DNA of 64,000 nucleotides from an uncultured Clostridium sp. (GCA_900549235.1 URNT01000013.1:23355-87354); one strand, 5' to 3'. Positions 40,383-49,419 are shown, numbered from the stretch's first letter. Notes: generated by a model not told the origin, from the sequence alone. Numbers and translations: made by a program.

Positions 40383-43300
40383 TTATAAGCGGCTGTCATA
40401 GACGCCCTTCCGGCTGCGGCTGCGCATGACTTGTACTTTTTTAGAGGCTTCGGCTCCAAATTCAGACCTGGCCTCGTCCAGATACTGATGGATGGACTTC
40501 TCTCTGGAGGGATTGATATAATCCTTTCCGCTGCGGTCCACCGGGAATGCCTGATAAAGGGCCTCCTCTGTGCGGTTTAACACCCGCTCCATGCTTCCGC
40601 TCCTGCCTTCTAAAAGCCTGGCGCCCTTTATCTCTCCGATTTTCGCCTTCTGGCTCTGGGCATACTGAAGCATCTGGGTCCTCTGTCTTTCCACTGCGGA
40701 CATACTCTGTTTTATCTGGTCATAAAGGAGCTTTGCCTCATCATACTCATGGATCACCGCCTTCATATCCGAAAGCTCTCCATCCCGGAAGGCACCCTTC
40801 TTCTCCCTGGCTGCCACCGACCGCTTCAGGCCTCCCATAGACTTGGACAGAGTGCTGATCCTTCCCGCCTGATCCCCTGCGTTCAGAATCCCGCCTACAC
40901 AGTCTAATGCGCCGAGATACTCCTGATTGATCTGGTCAAAATCGGCCATAGGCTCCTTAAATTCCTCCACATAGGCCTCCTCCATGGCCTTTAAAAGCCG
41001 TGCGGATGAGGAAAGCTGGCTTCTGGCCCCCTCTAATCGGCGGCACTGCTGGGCAATGGTATAGGTCTCATGCTTATACCGGTTCCAGTTGCTCTTAAAG
41101 GCTCCATCCTCAATATGATCCAGATCGTATTTCATTTTCCCGTTCATATCTCCTGATACGGTTCCTTCCGCATCCTTTACAAGGGCTGCCTTTCCAAACC
41201 GGGTCTCATACCGGTATGTCTTTCCCAGAGCAACAAACTCGATGGCAGCCCGGAAGCTCTGCTCCTCCATAGAGGCCTTTCCGTAAAGCTCCAGCTTATT
41301 GATATAAAACAGAGACAATGCCCCATCGATCACCGCGTTCACCGCCTTCAGCACTGCCTCACCTACCACTCCCGCCAGCTGGACCACCTTTTTGGCCACC
41401 TGAAGGGCGGCAGTGGCCACTCCGATGGCCGCGTAGATTCCTGCCTTGGCAACCTCATAGGCTCCGATCTCCACTCCCTTCGCTATAGCTACAAAGGCCT
41501 TCTTCCACCATTTTGCATTCTTAATATCTGCCTTGCACTGGCTGATCTTCCGGTTCAGGGAATCGATCTGGCTGTACAGCTCATTTACATGATTCTGAGC
41601 CCGGTCGATCTCTTTTGTGGCCTGATTGATCTTTTCCCGGCACCTTTTTACGGCCCCTTCGATACTGGCCTGAACGGCCCGCAGCTTTTTGGCCAGCTTA
41701 GAAACGTCCATCACCAGAGAAAACTCAAAGCCTCCTGTCTCAAAGCTCCTGTAATCCACCTTAATATGAAGCCTTACATCAAAGATAACCAGCCAGCTAA
41801 AGCCTACATCCACAGACACATAGCCCTTGCAGAAAATAATCCTGGTCTCAAAGCTTAAGATAGACAAAAGCTCCACCCGGCCATCCAGGAAAAAGGTTAC
41901 ATCCTCCTTTCCTGCTGACAGGAAAAATACCACTCCCTTCTGCTCCTTTCCCATAAACTGGTAAAGCACACTGTCTGCCGGTATGGGAAGGGTCTCCCCG
42001 GAGGAAGCTCCCCCCTTAGAGGGACCCAGCTTTAAAAATCCCAGATCCACCGAGGGGATACATGCATAGGCCAGCACTCCCTCCTTTTCCCGGAAGGAAA
42101 ACAGCACCTCCAGCCGCAGGCGGAAGATCTCGATCACACCGCAGAGAAACATTCCCTTCTGGACGGTATAATTTCCAAGAACCGTATCCACAGAAGCATA
42201 ATAAAACTGAGCCGAAAGCTGCAGCCTTCCATCGGGCCTGATGTAATAATGGCGCATCCGTTTCTGATCCACCAGATCCACGCCGCCGCCAAAGGGATAT
42301 GCCTTCACCTGGGTCTCCTCCAGTACCAGGCTGGGATCCGTTACCTGCCGGTTAAAGGACTGTACAAGTCTCCTTTCATCTGCCGCCTCCAGCTCTGCCT
42401 TTGAAAAACTCTCCATTTCCTGGAAGGGAAGTCCCAGAATCCTGAGAAAATCAATGGTTTCAATCCCATCAATCTCCATTCCCAGAAGATTTTCCACTAA
42501 AATGGGGATGGACAGATCGCTGACCGCCACCGACAAAAGCTTAAGCTCCACTGCTGGACCTGTGACCCCCAGCATGACCGCTCCAAACAGGTGAAGCTTC
42601 CTTATATAAAGATTGGTAAACATGGCAAAGGAGGGCCCGCGGTCAAAGCCCACCGCCAGGCAGGTATCCCCCAAGGAAAATGGCCCTGCAAGGGGCACCG
42701 GCTCCTCCATAGAGGCCAGAGCCTCGATCATAAACCGCTCAGCAGAAAGAGCACAGTTCACCGAAAACTCCACCTGGGGCAGATAAGAAAAGCGGAAGCT
42801 GCCGTGAAGCTCCATGGAAGGAACGCGGCCCTTTAATGCTGCCATCAGATACAGGTCACTGCCTTCCATAAAATCCGTATGAAAAGCCGGTATGGAAATG
42901 GCTCCGAAAAATCCATCCCCTCCTCCGCCGATAAACAGCTCTGCCCCCCTAAGGCCGAACAAGCTTCTCACTGCCTGCACCCATGCTCCCTCTCCCTGAA
43001 GGCTCATCTGAGAGTAAAGAAGGAGGCGGCAGCTGTTTAAGGGGGCCGGAACCGGCTGGCTCTGGGCGCATTCCGGCAAAAGCTCATAAAGGCAGATCCC
43101 TGAGCCGGTGCGGCCAAAGAAATAAAACCGGCGGACTCCGAAAAAATCTCCCAGGGTCCTGGCCGCCTCCATAAGAGTGGAATCCGGCCCGGTCCCGGCT
43201 GTCTCCGGTTCAAAAGCGAAAACCACCGCACCTCCGCCCCGGCCTGCCGCAGCCCGGAACCGGCTGGCCCCGTCCTCAATGGATAAGAACGTAAGGCCAT

Positions 43301-43541
43301 TTACATAGGAAAACCGGAGGGAATCAGGCAGAGCAGGAAGGAGCTGATCCACATAGTCTCCATAACGTTTCCCCACCTCCGGATCCAGGGCTGTAAGGAT
43401 CCTGGAACAGGGCTTATTTTCAGTCAGAAGCTCTCCGGCTCCCATAAATTCTCCCTTTTCACAGCCCAGAAGAATCCTGGCCGGACACCCGGCTACGGCT
43501 CCCTCTGCCGCCATAGCAAAGGAAAGGCTCTTTGGCTCCAT
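40383..43541 (-). CDS. Large protein of unknown function (1052 aa; beta-rich, then coiled coil and Ala-rich helices)
   Basis: I do not recognise this protein. Residues 1-610 are dominated by alternating hydrophobic strands, for example MELHGSFRFSYLPQVEFSVN, VELKLLSVAVSDLSIPILVE and FETRIIFCKGYVSVDVGFSW, suggesting an extended repetitive beta structure. About 615-675 is a heptad-like coiled coil (IEGAVKRCREKINQATKEID and on). About 680-745 is a run of Ala/Val/Gly-rich helices that could be amphipathic or membrane-inserting (AGIYAAIGVATAALQVAKKV). The last 250 residues are helical and charged. There is no signal peptide and no catalytic motif. It follows the 209-residue gene by 31 bases. Possible roles include a pore-forming or lipid-binding protein, but this is speculation. 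Confidence 0.75.
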   Translation of the reverse strand: MEPKSLSFAMAAEGAVAGCPARILLGCEKGEFMGAGELLTENKPCSRILTALDPEVGKRYGDYVDQLLPALPDSLRFSYVNGLTFLSIEDGASRFRAAAGRGGGAVVFAFEPETAGTGPDSTLMEAARTLGDFFGVRRFYFFGRTGSGICLYELLPECAQSQPVPAPLNSCRLLLYSQMSLQGEGAWVQAVRSLFGLRGAELFIGGGGDGFFGAISIPAFHTDFMEGSDLYLMAALKGRVPSMELHGSFRFSYLPQVEFSVNCALSAERFMIEALASMEEPVPLAGPFSLGDTCLAVGFDRGPSFAMFTNLYIRKLHLFGAVMLGVTGPAVELKLLSVAVSDLSIPILVENLLGMEIDGIETIDFLRILGLPFQEMESFSKAELEAADERRLVQSFNRQVTDPSLVLEETQVKAYPFGGGVDLVDQKRMRHYYIRPDGRLQLSAQFYYASVDTVLGNYTVQKGMFLCGVIEIFRLRLEVLFSFREKEGVLAYACIPSVDLGFLKLGPSKGGASSGETLPIPADSVLYQFMGKEQKGVVFFLSAGKEDVTFFLDGRVELLSILSFETRIIFCKGYVSVDVGFSWLVIFDVRLHIKVDYRSFETGGFEFSLVMDVSKLAKKLRAVQASIEGAVKRCREKINQATKEIDRAQNHVNELYSQIDSLNRKISQCKADIKNAKWWKKAFVAIAKGVEIGAYEVAKAGIYAAIGVATAALQVAKKVVQLAGVVGEAVLKAVNAVIDGALSLFYINKLELYGKASMEEQSFRAAIEFVALGKTYRYETRFGKAALVKDAEGTVSGDMNGKMKYDLDHIEDGAFKSNWNRYKHETYTIAQQCRRLEGARSQLSSSARLLKAMEEAYVEEFKEPMADFDQINQEYLGALDCVGGILNAGDQAGRISTLSKSMGGLKRSVAAREKKGAFRDGELSDMKAVIHEYDEAKLLYDQIKQSMSAVERQRTQMLQYAQSQKAKIGEIKGARLLEGRSGSMERVLNRTEEALYQAFPVDRSGKDYINPSREKSIHQYLDEARSEFGAEASKKVQVMRSRSRKGVYDSRL

Positions 43542-43572
43542 CCTGCTTCACCTCCCTTTTACTCTGTGAGCC

Positions 43573-44202
43573 TTATTTGGGCTGTGCTCGGGTATCCGCT
43601 ACTGTCTGCTCTGGCAGCCCCAGGTATTCCGCTACAGTCATCAGTGACATCTGATCCAGGATCTTTTTCCTGTCTGTATTCCATACGGCTAAGGACAGAC
43701 TTTTTACATCTACAATCTTTTTGATGTTCTCAGGCACCAGTCCCTCCGTGAGAACCTGGAGCTGGAAGGCATATTCAAGCTGGGAGGTGCCGGAGGCGGC
43801 AGTTCCCAGAGTCTGTGCGGCCTCTGTGGTTCCTGCGGTTCCTGCAGCATCTGTGCCCCCCGCTGTCTTTCGGATATAAAGGTAGGCCATCTGCAGGCGA
43901 ATCCGGATATTGTCCAGATTTATCTTTGTCCCATCTCCCCCTGCTCCGGCTCCCTCTGAGGCTGCTGAGGTCATGGCCTGCTCCAGCTGGGCTGTGTCCA
44001 CATTGTCATCTCCTGTTACCTCCTTTGTCATGGACTTAATATCCCGGATCAGCTCTCCGATGCTGACTCCCTCATTGGCCGTCTGCTCCGTCGGAGCCAG
44101 TAAAATGGCATAGTCCTGACCATTTTTTTCATACATGGCACGAAGGTTTGTGCCGATCAGTGAAAAATCAATTCCCATGGATACTTTTAATACATCGCTC
44201 AT
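43573..44202 (-). CDS. Unknown protein (209 aa), partner of the 1052-residue protein
   Basis: No family recognised. The N-terminal 50 residues (MSDVLKVSMGIDFSLIGTNL and on) look like a small beta unit. A charged linker and helix follow, then a Gly/Ala/Thr-rich low-complexity stretch (about 115-145, GGTDAAGTAGTTEAAQTLGT). The C-terminal unit carries ILDQMSLMTVAEYLGLPE. No signal peptide or membrane helix. It starts about 130 bases downstream of the phosphatase gene. A TATAAT lies at 44278-44283 on this strand, so it may also have its own promoter. AAAGGAGAT precedes the ATG. Its tight spacing to the 1052-residue gene suggests the products act together. Confidence 0.75.
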   Translation of the reverse strand: MSDVLKVSMGIDFSLIGTNLRAMYEKNGQDYAILLAPTEQTANEGVSIGELIRDIKSMTKEVTGDDNVDTAQLEQAMTSAASEGAGAGGDGTKINLDNIRIRLQMAYLYIRKTAGGTDAAGTAGTTEAAQTLGTAASGTSQLEYAFQLQVLTEGLVPENIKKIVDVKSLSLAVWNTDRKKILDQMSLMTVAEYLGLPEQTVADTRAQPK

Positions 44203-44331
44203 ATTTTTTATCTCCTTTTTGTGTTAGTGTGCATTCATCTCAGCCTGTCCGGATCTGTGTTCCGCGGCTGTAAGTGGATTATATGGGAAAATGGCCTCCC
44301 TTTGGGCCTGGGCGGTGCCGGTGGCAGGATT

Positions 44332-46911
44332 TTAGTCCTGTATGGCAGATGTCACCCTCAGGATCGTGACCTGCCGGGCTGGTATCACAAAGTCCGTCCT
44401 CTCCTCTGCTGCCAGGCAGACCTCATCTGACACCCGCTGCAGCTTCTCTGCCCAGCCCTCAAGCTCCCTGCGTATCTCCTGATCCCCGCCCTTCCAGACC
44501 AGCTGTATCTCATCCTCCAGTATCCGCACCTCTGATACCGTATCATGGGTGCGCCACACCAGGCGGCTGTAGGGATCATCTACCGCCCGCTCTCCCCGCC
44601 CCAGACGGCTGCTGCGGTCCCAGCACAGATCCAGCTCGTCTGCCAGACGGATCAGGGCGCAGATATAAGGCAGGCAGATTTCCTCTCCCCGAATCTGGTA
44701 CCTGGCAGGAAACTCCTTCTCATCCATCAGATCCGCCCTTCTGTGGCCCTTTGCCACCTGAGCCACCGCCCACCGGTACTCCGGCGGGATTTCCAGAAAC
44801 CCACCGTATTTTTCAATTAAAAGAGCGCTGAGCTCCTGGTGGTGCTCACGGATCCGGTCAGCCAGCCCTTCTGTCTCACATTCTTCCCCAGGCCATACCT
44901 CTGGCCCAAGTTCCCTCACATCCTTCTCCGATATTCCCATTCCCAGATCGTGAAATAAAATTCCTTCCAGCAGTACATACAGACTTCCCCCATTTAACCG
45001 GTACAGCTCCTTCCCCGCCAGCCTGGCTGCCAGCTCCATAATATGGATACTGTGTACGCAGCCATGATCTGTAAAGTCTGGAAATATTCCCTCATACCGG
45101 TCTAACATCAGAGAAGCGGCTGCAGCCCCGTCCAGATAGCTTTGATACAGCTCCGGCTCCGCCTCCTTAAGGGCGGAGGTCAAGGCATAATCCGGCGGGC
45201 CCATATACTGGATCAGTACCATGGTTATATCGTCTGACTGCTCCTTCTGGCCTGCAAAGGACCGTATTTTCTCCCGCACCTGGGTAAGACGCTCCATTCC
45301 CCGGCCTCTCTGCCGGTTCATCTCCTCCTTAAGCCGTCCTTCCCCGAAAAAGCCGCCGGTTTCATTTTCCGCCTCCGTCACTCCGTCTGTGTACAGGCAG
45401 AGCCATTCTCCCGGCTTCAGATAAAAGCTCTGTTCCCTGTACTCCGCTCCGGGCCAGCCTGCCAGAACCAGGCCAGAGTCCTCCTCAGGCTCTAAAAAGC
45501 CCATTTCCCCTGAGGGGCCTGTAAGAGGCGGGTTGTGTCCGGCGCTGGCCCAAAAGCACCGGCCTGTGGAACACTCCAGGATCCCCGCCCAGACTGTGGC
45601 AAACATCAGAGAATCGTTGCTCTGGGCCAGGGTTTCATTTACCTCCGAAAGGGTACGGGCCGGGCCCAGACCTGCCTGGAGGCGGGTGCGGATCAGGGTC
45701 TGGATCATCCCCATAAACAGGGCCGCAGAAATGCCCTTCCCGGACACATCCCCGATCACCAGGGCGCAGTGCTCCTCATCCACCATGAAATAATCGTAAA
45801 AATCACCTCCCACCTCTCTGGCCGGCTCCATAAAGCCCCAGACCGCTCCCTGGCCTTCAGCACCTATATAAAGAGGCCCCTTGGGCACCATATTTTTCTG
45901 GATTCCTGCGGCCGCCCACAGCTCTGCCCGGATCCGCTCCCGCTCTGCCGTAACGGACCGCAAGGTCTTTATATAGGTGCAGATATGCTCCATCATGGAG
46001 GAAACGGAACGGGCAAGGGACTCCACCTCATCTCCTGTACGGATCCCTGAAAAATCAGGCAGCCCAAGGTCCAGCTCCTCCTGCCCTTTTGCCGCCTCCC
46101 TCGAAAATGCCTCCGCCCCTTCTGAGATCTGCTCCAGAGGCTCCGCCACCTGCCGCTCCATATATCTCATAAAGCCAAGGGTCAGAAGGAATACGCCATG
46201 GATACAGAGTCCGCCCACCAGATACATACGGTTCCACCGCTCCAGGGCCGCCATATCCCTCATTCCCTCATAGGCAAAGATCAGCACCAGAAGGGTAAAA
46301 AAGCCGCACAGCCCCAGAAATCCCCTTGTAAACCGGGCCTTGAGCCTGTGCCTCTTTTGTCCCTCCCTCCGGCTTCCCGCCAGGGCCAGAACCGGCACTC
46401 CAAGGATCACCGCAAAGTCAAAATTGTTAAAAAACAAAAGGCCGAAGATCTCCTCCGGCTCTGCCCCTCCCGCCGCTGTAAAAACAAGAGTGAGAAGAAT
46501 GGTAACCAGAAGGGAATCTGCACACATAAGCAGGATAAAGCGGAGAATGGAGGCTCCATTTTCCATATAGATGCTCATTCTCAGTCTGGTCCGGAAAAAC
46601 CAGGGAAACAAGCCATAAATACAGTTGATCCCAAGACCGGGAAGGCAGACATACCAGGGAGTATTTCCCACACAGTCGGCAAGCAGATTTCCCAGAGCCG
46701 CTCCCACCGCTCCCCAGGGCCCCCAGAGAAGTCCCAGAACCGGCGCCAGCATATTGGCCGGGCGGATCTCCGTTACCCCAGGCACCAGCTCAAAAAGCCT
46801 TCTGCACGGCATGGAAACCAGGAAAAAAAGGGCTGCGGAGCAAAAAAGCCGCAGCCGCCGGGTCAAAGGCCATGCCATTGTCCCGAAGGGCGATCCACAC
46901 CTCTTTTTCAT
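44332..46911 (-). CDS. Membrane SpoIIE/RsbU-type PP2C phosphatase with HAMP-like linker and HD domain
   Basis: An 859-residue sensor phosphatase. The N-terminal 170 residues have five to six membrane helices with TEIRPANMLAPVLGLLWGPW, resembling QueT-like membrane sensor domains. Another helix pair and a HAMP-like linker (VAEPLEQISEGAEAF) lead to a SpoIIE phosphatase domain: GGDFYDYF, IGDVSGKGISAALFM, ASAGHNPP, LYTDGVTEAEN and QSDDITMV. These carry the metal-binding aspartates. A C-terminal HD-like domain contains HGCVHSIHIMELAA and FHDLGMG. By family it dephosphorylates a STAS protein; such a protein is encoded two genes upstream. The start is uncertain: 46911 overlaps the previous gene by 122 bases, 46974 by 185, and neither has a strong binding site. 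Confidence 0.88.
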   Translation of the reverse strand: MKKRCGSPFGTMAWPLTRRLRLFCSAALFFLVSMPCRRLFELVPGVTEIRPANMLAPVLGLLWGPWGAVGAALGNLLADCVGNTPWYVCLPGLGINCIYGLFPWFFRTRLRMSIYMENGASILRFILLMCADSLLVTILLTLVFTAAGGAEPEEIFGLLFFNNFDFAVILGVPVLALAGSRREGQKRHRLKARFTRGFLGLCGFFTLLVLIFAYEGMRDMAALERWNRMYLVGGLCIHGVFLLTLGFMRYMERQVAEPLEQISEGAEAFSREAAKGQEELDLGLPDFSGIRTGDEVESLARSVSSMMEHICTYIKTLRSVTAERERIRAELWAAAGIQKNMVPKGPLYIGAEGQGAVWGFMEPAREVGGDFYDYFMVDEEHCALVIGDVSGKGISAALFMGMIQTLIRTRLQAGLGPARTLSEVNETLAQSNDSLMFATVWAGILECSTGRCFWASAGHNPPLTGPSGEMGFLEPEEDSGLVLAGWPGAEYREQSFYLKPGEWLCLYTDGVTEAENETGGFFGEGRLKEEMNRQRGRGMERLTQVREKIRSFAGQKEQSDDITMVLIQYMGPPDYALTSALKEAEPELYQSYLDGAAAASLMLDRYEGIFPDFTDHGCVHSIHIMELAARLAGKELYRLNGGSLYVLLEGILFHDLGMGISEKDVRELGPEVWPGEECETEGLADRIREHHQELSALLIEKYGGFLEIPPEYRWAVAQVAKGHRRADLMDEKEFPARYQIRGEEICLPYICALIRLADELDLCWDRSSRLGRGERAVDDPYSRLVWRTHDTVSEVRILEDEIQLVWKGGDQEIRRELEGWAEKLQRVSDEVCLAAEERTDFVIPARQVTILRVTSAIQD

Positions 46912-48418
46912 GGATTTCCACAGAAATTCCCAAAAATGGCTCCTCTGTCCCCAAAAATCCGTAACGAAGCACATTAACAGCCAATTCCTCCATACAGAGG
47001 CAGATCCGCTCCCTTAAAAGGAAGGGTATTTCCATTTTCAGCTCTCTCCGGATCCCCTCCAGCACCTCCTTCTCCCCCTTCCAGGCTGTAAAAAACAGGC
47101 CCAGGCGGGCAGATGAGGCTGCGGCGGCTCCTGCCTGAAGAAGCTTCTCCTGAGGATGGATCAGGGAAATGGGCTTTGCAAGGCCATTTTTCCGGCTCCA
47201 TTTTTCCATAAGGGCGGGCTCGTCCACCCAGGAATCCAGGAAAGGGGAGCAGCCCAGAAGCTGTACGCCGGGAGCCTGCACAGATCCCTCATAAAGGGCT
47301 CTGGCCAGGAGATACATTTCTGAAAATACAGGGTCGATCATGGAATCTGTAAGGCTTTCTTCCTCACAGTCAAAAAAATTAACCGGGTAGCCATTGCCCA
47401 GAAGTACGGCCTCCTTTCCATTTGGAAAGCGGTAGGAGGTGCCAAAGCGGTGCCTTCTGCAGGCCAGCCCTTCCAGTACCGGAAGAACCTCCTCAAATTC
47501 CAGACGCTTGGAGGAGGCGCTGGCCAGGTATACCCGGTTCTGCCTTCCTGTGGAAAAATATCCCATCATTTCCCTGGTATAAGAAGGCTTCCCCACCGTT
47601 CCCACCACCAGAAACGCTTCCGGTGCAGGCTCTCCCAGCCATGGACGCCACACTAAAAATCCCTCCTTCTGAGCTGTCCGGCTGATCTGGGGATCCGAAT
47701 CCAGTACCGTTACCTGACAGCCATTTCCCTTCAAAATCCCGGCAATGGTCCGCCCGATGATCCCATAGCCCAGCACTAGCACCTCCTTATAATCCATAAA
47801 TTCTCCACAGCCATGAAGCATCCGGCGCAGCTTATCCACAACCCGCATCCCCACAAACCAGGCTTCTGTGCGTATCTTATACAGGGAGCGGGCCACGCTG
47901 AGTACCGGATAATCCGGCCTGGCGGCCATGGCATTTCTGGTGCCTGACATGGTCTGCTCCACACAGCCAAGAAAGGCCGCTCCCGCTTCCCTGTGTTCAG
48001 AAAACAGCTCCTTAAGCACCGGATAGTGGTAGCCTCCGTCCTCCAGAAGCATCCATTTTTTCCCGCTTTTAAGGTGAGGAAGCACCTCCCGGTGTACGGC
48101 CTCATAGATCATGGTCTGGACGGCGGCTGTAAGGGTGGTGATCCCCCCTTCTCTTCCCGGAAGGGGTCGGCCAGATTTTAAGATTAGAAACCCCTCCTTC
48201 TCCTCCCTTGCATGGTAGCAGGGACGTCCGGAGCAGCAGCCCTCCTCCCGGCTGTTATAGGGAACTGCCGTAAAGATCACCCGAGCGCCGGTCCGCTCTA
48301 ACTGTTCATTCATGTAAAAGGAATTATCCATACAGTGGTTGATGTGGAGAAGGATCAGATCCTCCATCCGGCCTCCGGCTCCGATACATTCCTCCAAAAG
48401 GGGCATTCTCTCTCTCAT
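46790..48418 (-). CDS. S-adenosylhomocysteine-hydrolase-like protein fused to a GHKL (RsbW-like) kinase domain
   Basis: A 542-residue fusion. Residues 20-400 resemble S-adenosylhomocysteine hydrolase: LLHINHCMDNSFYMNEQLER at the start, an MLLEDGGYHYP strand, VLVLGYGIIGRTIAGILKGN for NAD binding (about 213-232), and GYPVNFF...DSMIDPVFSEMY as in the enzyme's C-terminal region. The match is partial and catalytic residues may be altered. Residues 455-520 resemble a histidine-kinase-type ATPase of the RsbW/SpoIIAB group: N box EELAVNVLRYG, G1 box ALRDNGMAFDP. The G2 box (GxGL) is absent, because the frame ends 22 residues later inside the start of the phosphatase gene. The start overlaps the STAS stop as ATGA. 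I know of no described protein with this fusion. Confidence 0.75.
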   Translation of the reverse strand: MRERMPLLEECIGAGGRMEDLILLHINHCMDNSFYMNEQLERTGARVIFTAVPYNSREEGCCSGRPCYHAREEKEGFLILKSGRPLPGREGGITTLTAAVQTMIYEAVHREVLPHLKSGKKWMLLEDGGYHYPVLKELFSEHREAGAAFLGCVEQTMSGTRNAMAARPDYPVLSVARSLYKIRTEAWFVGMRVVDKLRRMLHGCGEFMDYKEVLVLGYGIIGRTIAGILKGNGCQVTVLDSDPQISRTAQKEGFLVWRPWLGEPAPEAFLVVGTVGKPSYTREMMGYFSTGRQNRVYLASASSKRLEFEEVLPVLEGLACRRHRFGTSYRFPNGKEAVLLGNGYPVNFFDCEEESLTDSMIDPVFSEMYLLARALYEGSVQAPGVQLLGCSPFLDSWVDEPALMEKWSRKNGLAKPISLIHPQEKLLQAGAAAASSARLGLFFTAWKGEKEVLEGIRRELKMEIPFLLRERICLCMEELAVNVLRYGFLGTEEPFLGISVEIHEKEVWIALRDNGMAFDPAAAAFLLRSPFFPGFHAVQKAF

Positions 48419-48741
48419 TCCTCCACCTCCCTGATGTCCAGGATCCGGGTAAAGCCGGTCATCTGGAGCACCTCCATTACAAAGGGTCTGACCCCTGTAA
48501 GACAGAACTCACATTTTTTCTTCATAGCAGCCTTCTGGGCGGTCAGAAATACCCTGAGGCCTGCTGAGGATACATATTCCAGGTCAGTGCAGGAAAGCTC
48601 CAGCCCCTCCCAGCCCTCCTCCTTCCAGGTGTCAAAGCAGGTCAGCAATGCCCTCTCCAATTCCGGGCTTGTTACCGCATCCAGACGTCCCTTCAGGATC
48701 AGCACCAATCTGTTCCCTTTCTGTGTTTCAATGATCTTCAT
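48415..48741 (-). CDS. STAS-domain anti-sigma factor antagonist-like protein
   Basis: A 108-residue STAS protein of the SpoIIAA/RsbV type. Strand LVLILKGRLDAVTSPELERA opens the fold. The phosphorylation-site region is CTDLEYVSSAGLRVFL, with Ser58 or Ser59 as the predicted target of a GHKL kinase. The usual closing helix and strand follow. In partner switching such a protein is phosphorylated by an RsbW-like kinase and dephosphorylated by a PP2C phosphatase; both activities are encoded just downstream. No sigma factor gene lies in the operon. It overlaps both neighbours by four bases (ATGA), indicating coupled translation and probably balanced amounts. Confidence 0.92.
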   Translation of the reverse strand: MKIIETQKGNRLVLILKGRLDAVTSPELERALLTCFDTWKEEGWEGLELSCTDLEYVSSAGLRVFLTAQKAAMKKKCEFCLTGVRPFVMEVLQMTGFTRILDIREVEE

Positions 48742-49253
48742 TTCTTTTCCTCCTTCATTTCCTTATTGTCTCCTCTGTGGCTGCTTTCCGTTTTCTGCCA
48801 CTGACGGTTCTCCCGGATGGATAATTCCTCCAGGGCATTTAAAAACAGGCCATCCCGTTTGTGCCGGTCGCTGTAGACCCCTACCTTTTCCATATAAAGG
48901 GAGGTCTCACGCTTTAACTCCTCCGCGCTGGCCCGGTAGCGCAGCATATTGTCATGCCATGCAAAGCTGGCAGACAGGCCGCCGATGACGCTGGAACAGC
49001 CCGACAGGGCAGTGATGAAAAGCTGGCGCATGGCATCCGACAGAAGATCCGACGGCACCGAGTTCACCAGAAGGATCACCGTAGGCATAACGATCCCCAC
49101 ACAGGACGCCAGGCCGTAAAAATATTCGCAGCGGTTGGCTGAAACCATATACCATTCCAGGCGGTTCACCAGCCGTTCTTTTATATAAGGGTTTGACAGG
49201 TGCTTTCGGATGCTTTCCAGAAACTGCCTGTCATTTTCCATGTTGAATTTCAA
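48738..49253 (-). CDS. SLATT/DUF4231-like two-transmembrane protein
   Basis: A 171-residue protein with a charged N-terminal helix and two membrane segments (about residues 45-65, LASCVGIVMPTVILLVNSV, and 72-92, ITALSGCSSVIGGLSASFAW). A hallmark C-terminal helix RYRASAEELKRETSLYMEKV and a GVYSDRHKRDGLF turn follow. This layout is that of DUF4231, a SLATT family. SLATT proteins are 2-TM membrane effectors found with nucleotide-signalling and other defence-type systems. The start is a TTG at 49253 with AAAGGAG ten bases upstream; an ATG four codons later is the alternative. It is the first gene of the operon. Identification rests on the motif pattern and topology. Confidence 0.75.
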   Translation of the reverse strand: MKFNMENDRQFLESIRKHLSNPYIKERLVNRLEWYMVSANRCEYFYGLASCVGIVMPTVILLVNSVPSDLLSDAMRQLFITALSGCSSVIGGLSASFAWHDNMLRYRASAEELKRETSLYMEKVGVYSDRHKRDGLFLNALEELSIRENRQWQKTESSHRGDNKEMKEEKK

Positions 49254-49379
49254 ATTGCTGCTGCTCCTTTCTATTTTTTTAGTCCGGTTTCAGTGTAGCA
49301 TGGCAGCAGCTACGGTAAGAAAGTCAGGCACGGACGGAGAGAGGACTGGCACAGATGGTTCCCGGCCAGATCTGGACGC

Positions 49380-49419
49380 AAAAAAAGAGCGAAAGATACC
49401 ATTTTGGTATCCTCCGCTC
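49380..49419 (-). terminator. Intrinsic terminator after the NUDIX gene
   Basis: Minus strand GAGCGGAGGATACC, AAAAT, GGTATCTTTCGCTC with a 3-base internal mismatch, then TTTTTTT. Confidence 0.75.

Noticed and set aside
46911..46974. Earlier start for the phosphatase gene at 46974
   Set aside because: It would enlarge the overlap with the fusion gene to 185 bases, and no better binding site is seen. The true start remains uncertain.
48335..48988. 217-codon plus-strand open frame opposite the STAS and SLATT genes
   Set aside because: Low-complexity, no motif or binding site; the opposite strand has three coupled genes with recognised domains.
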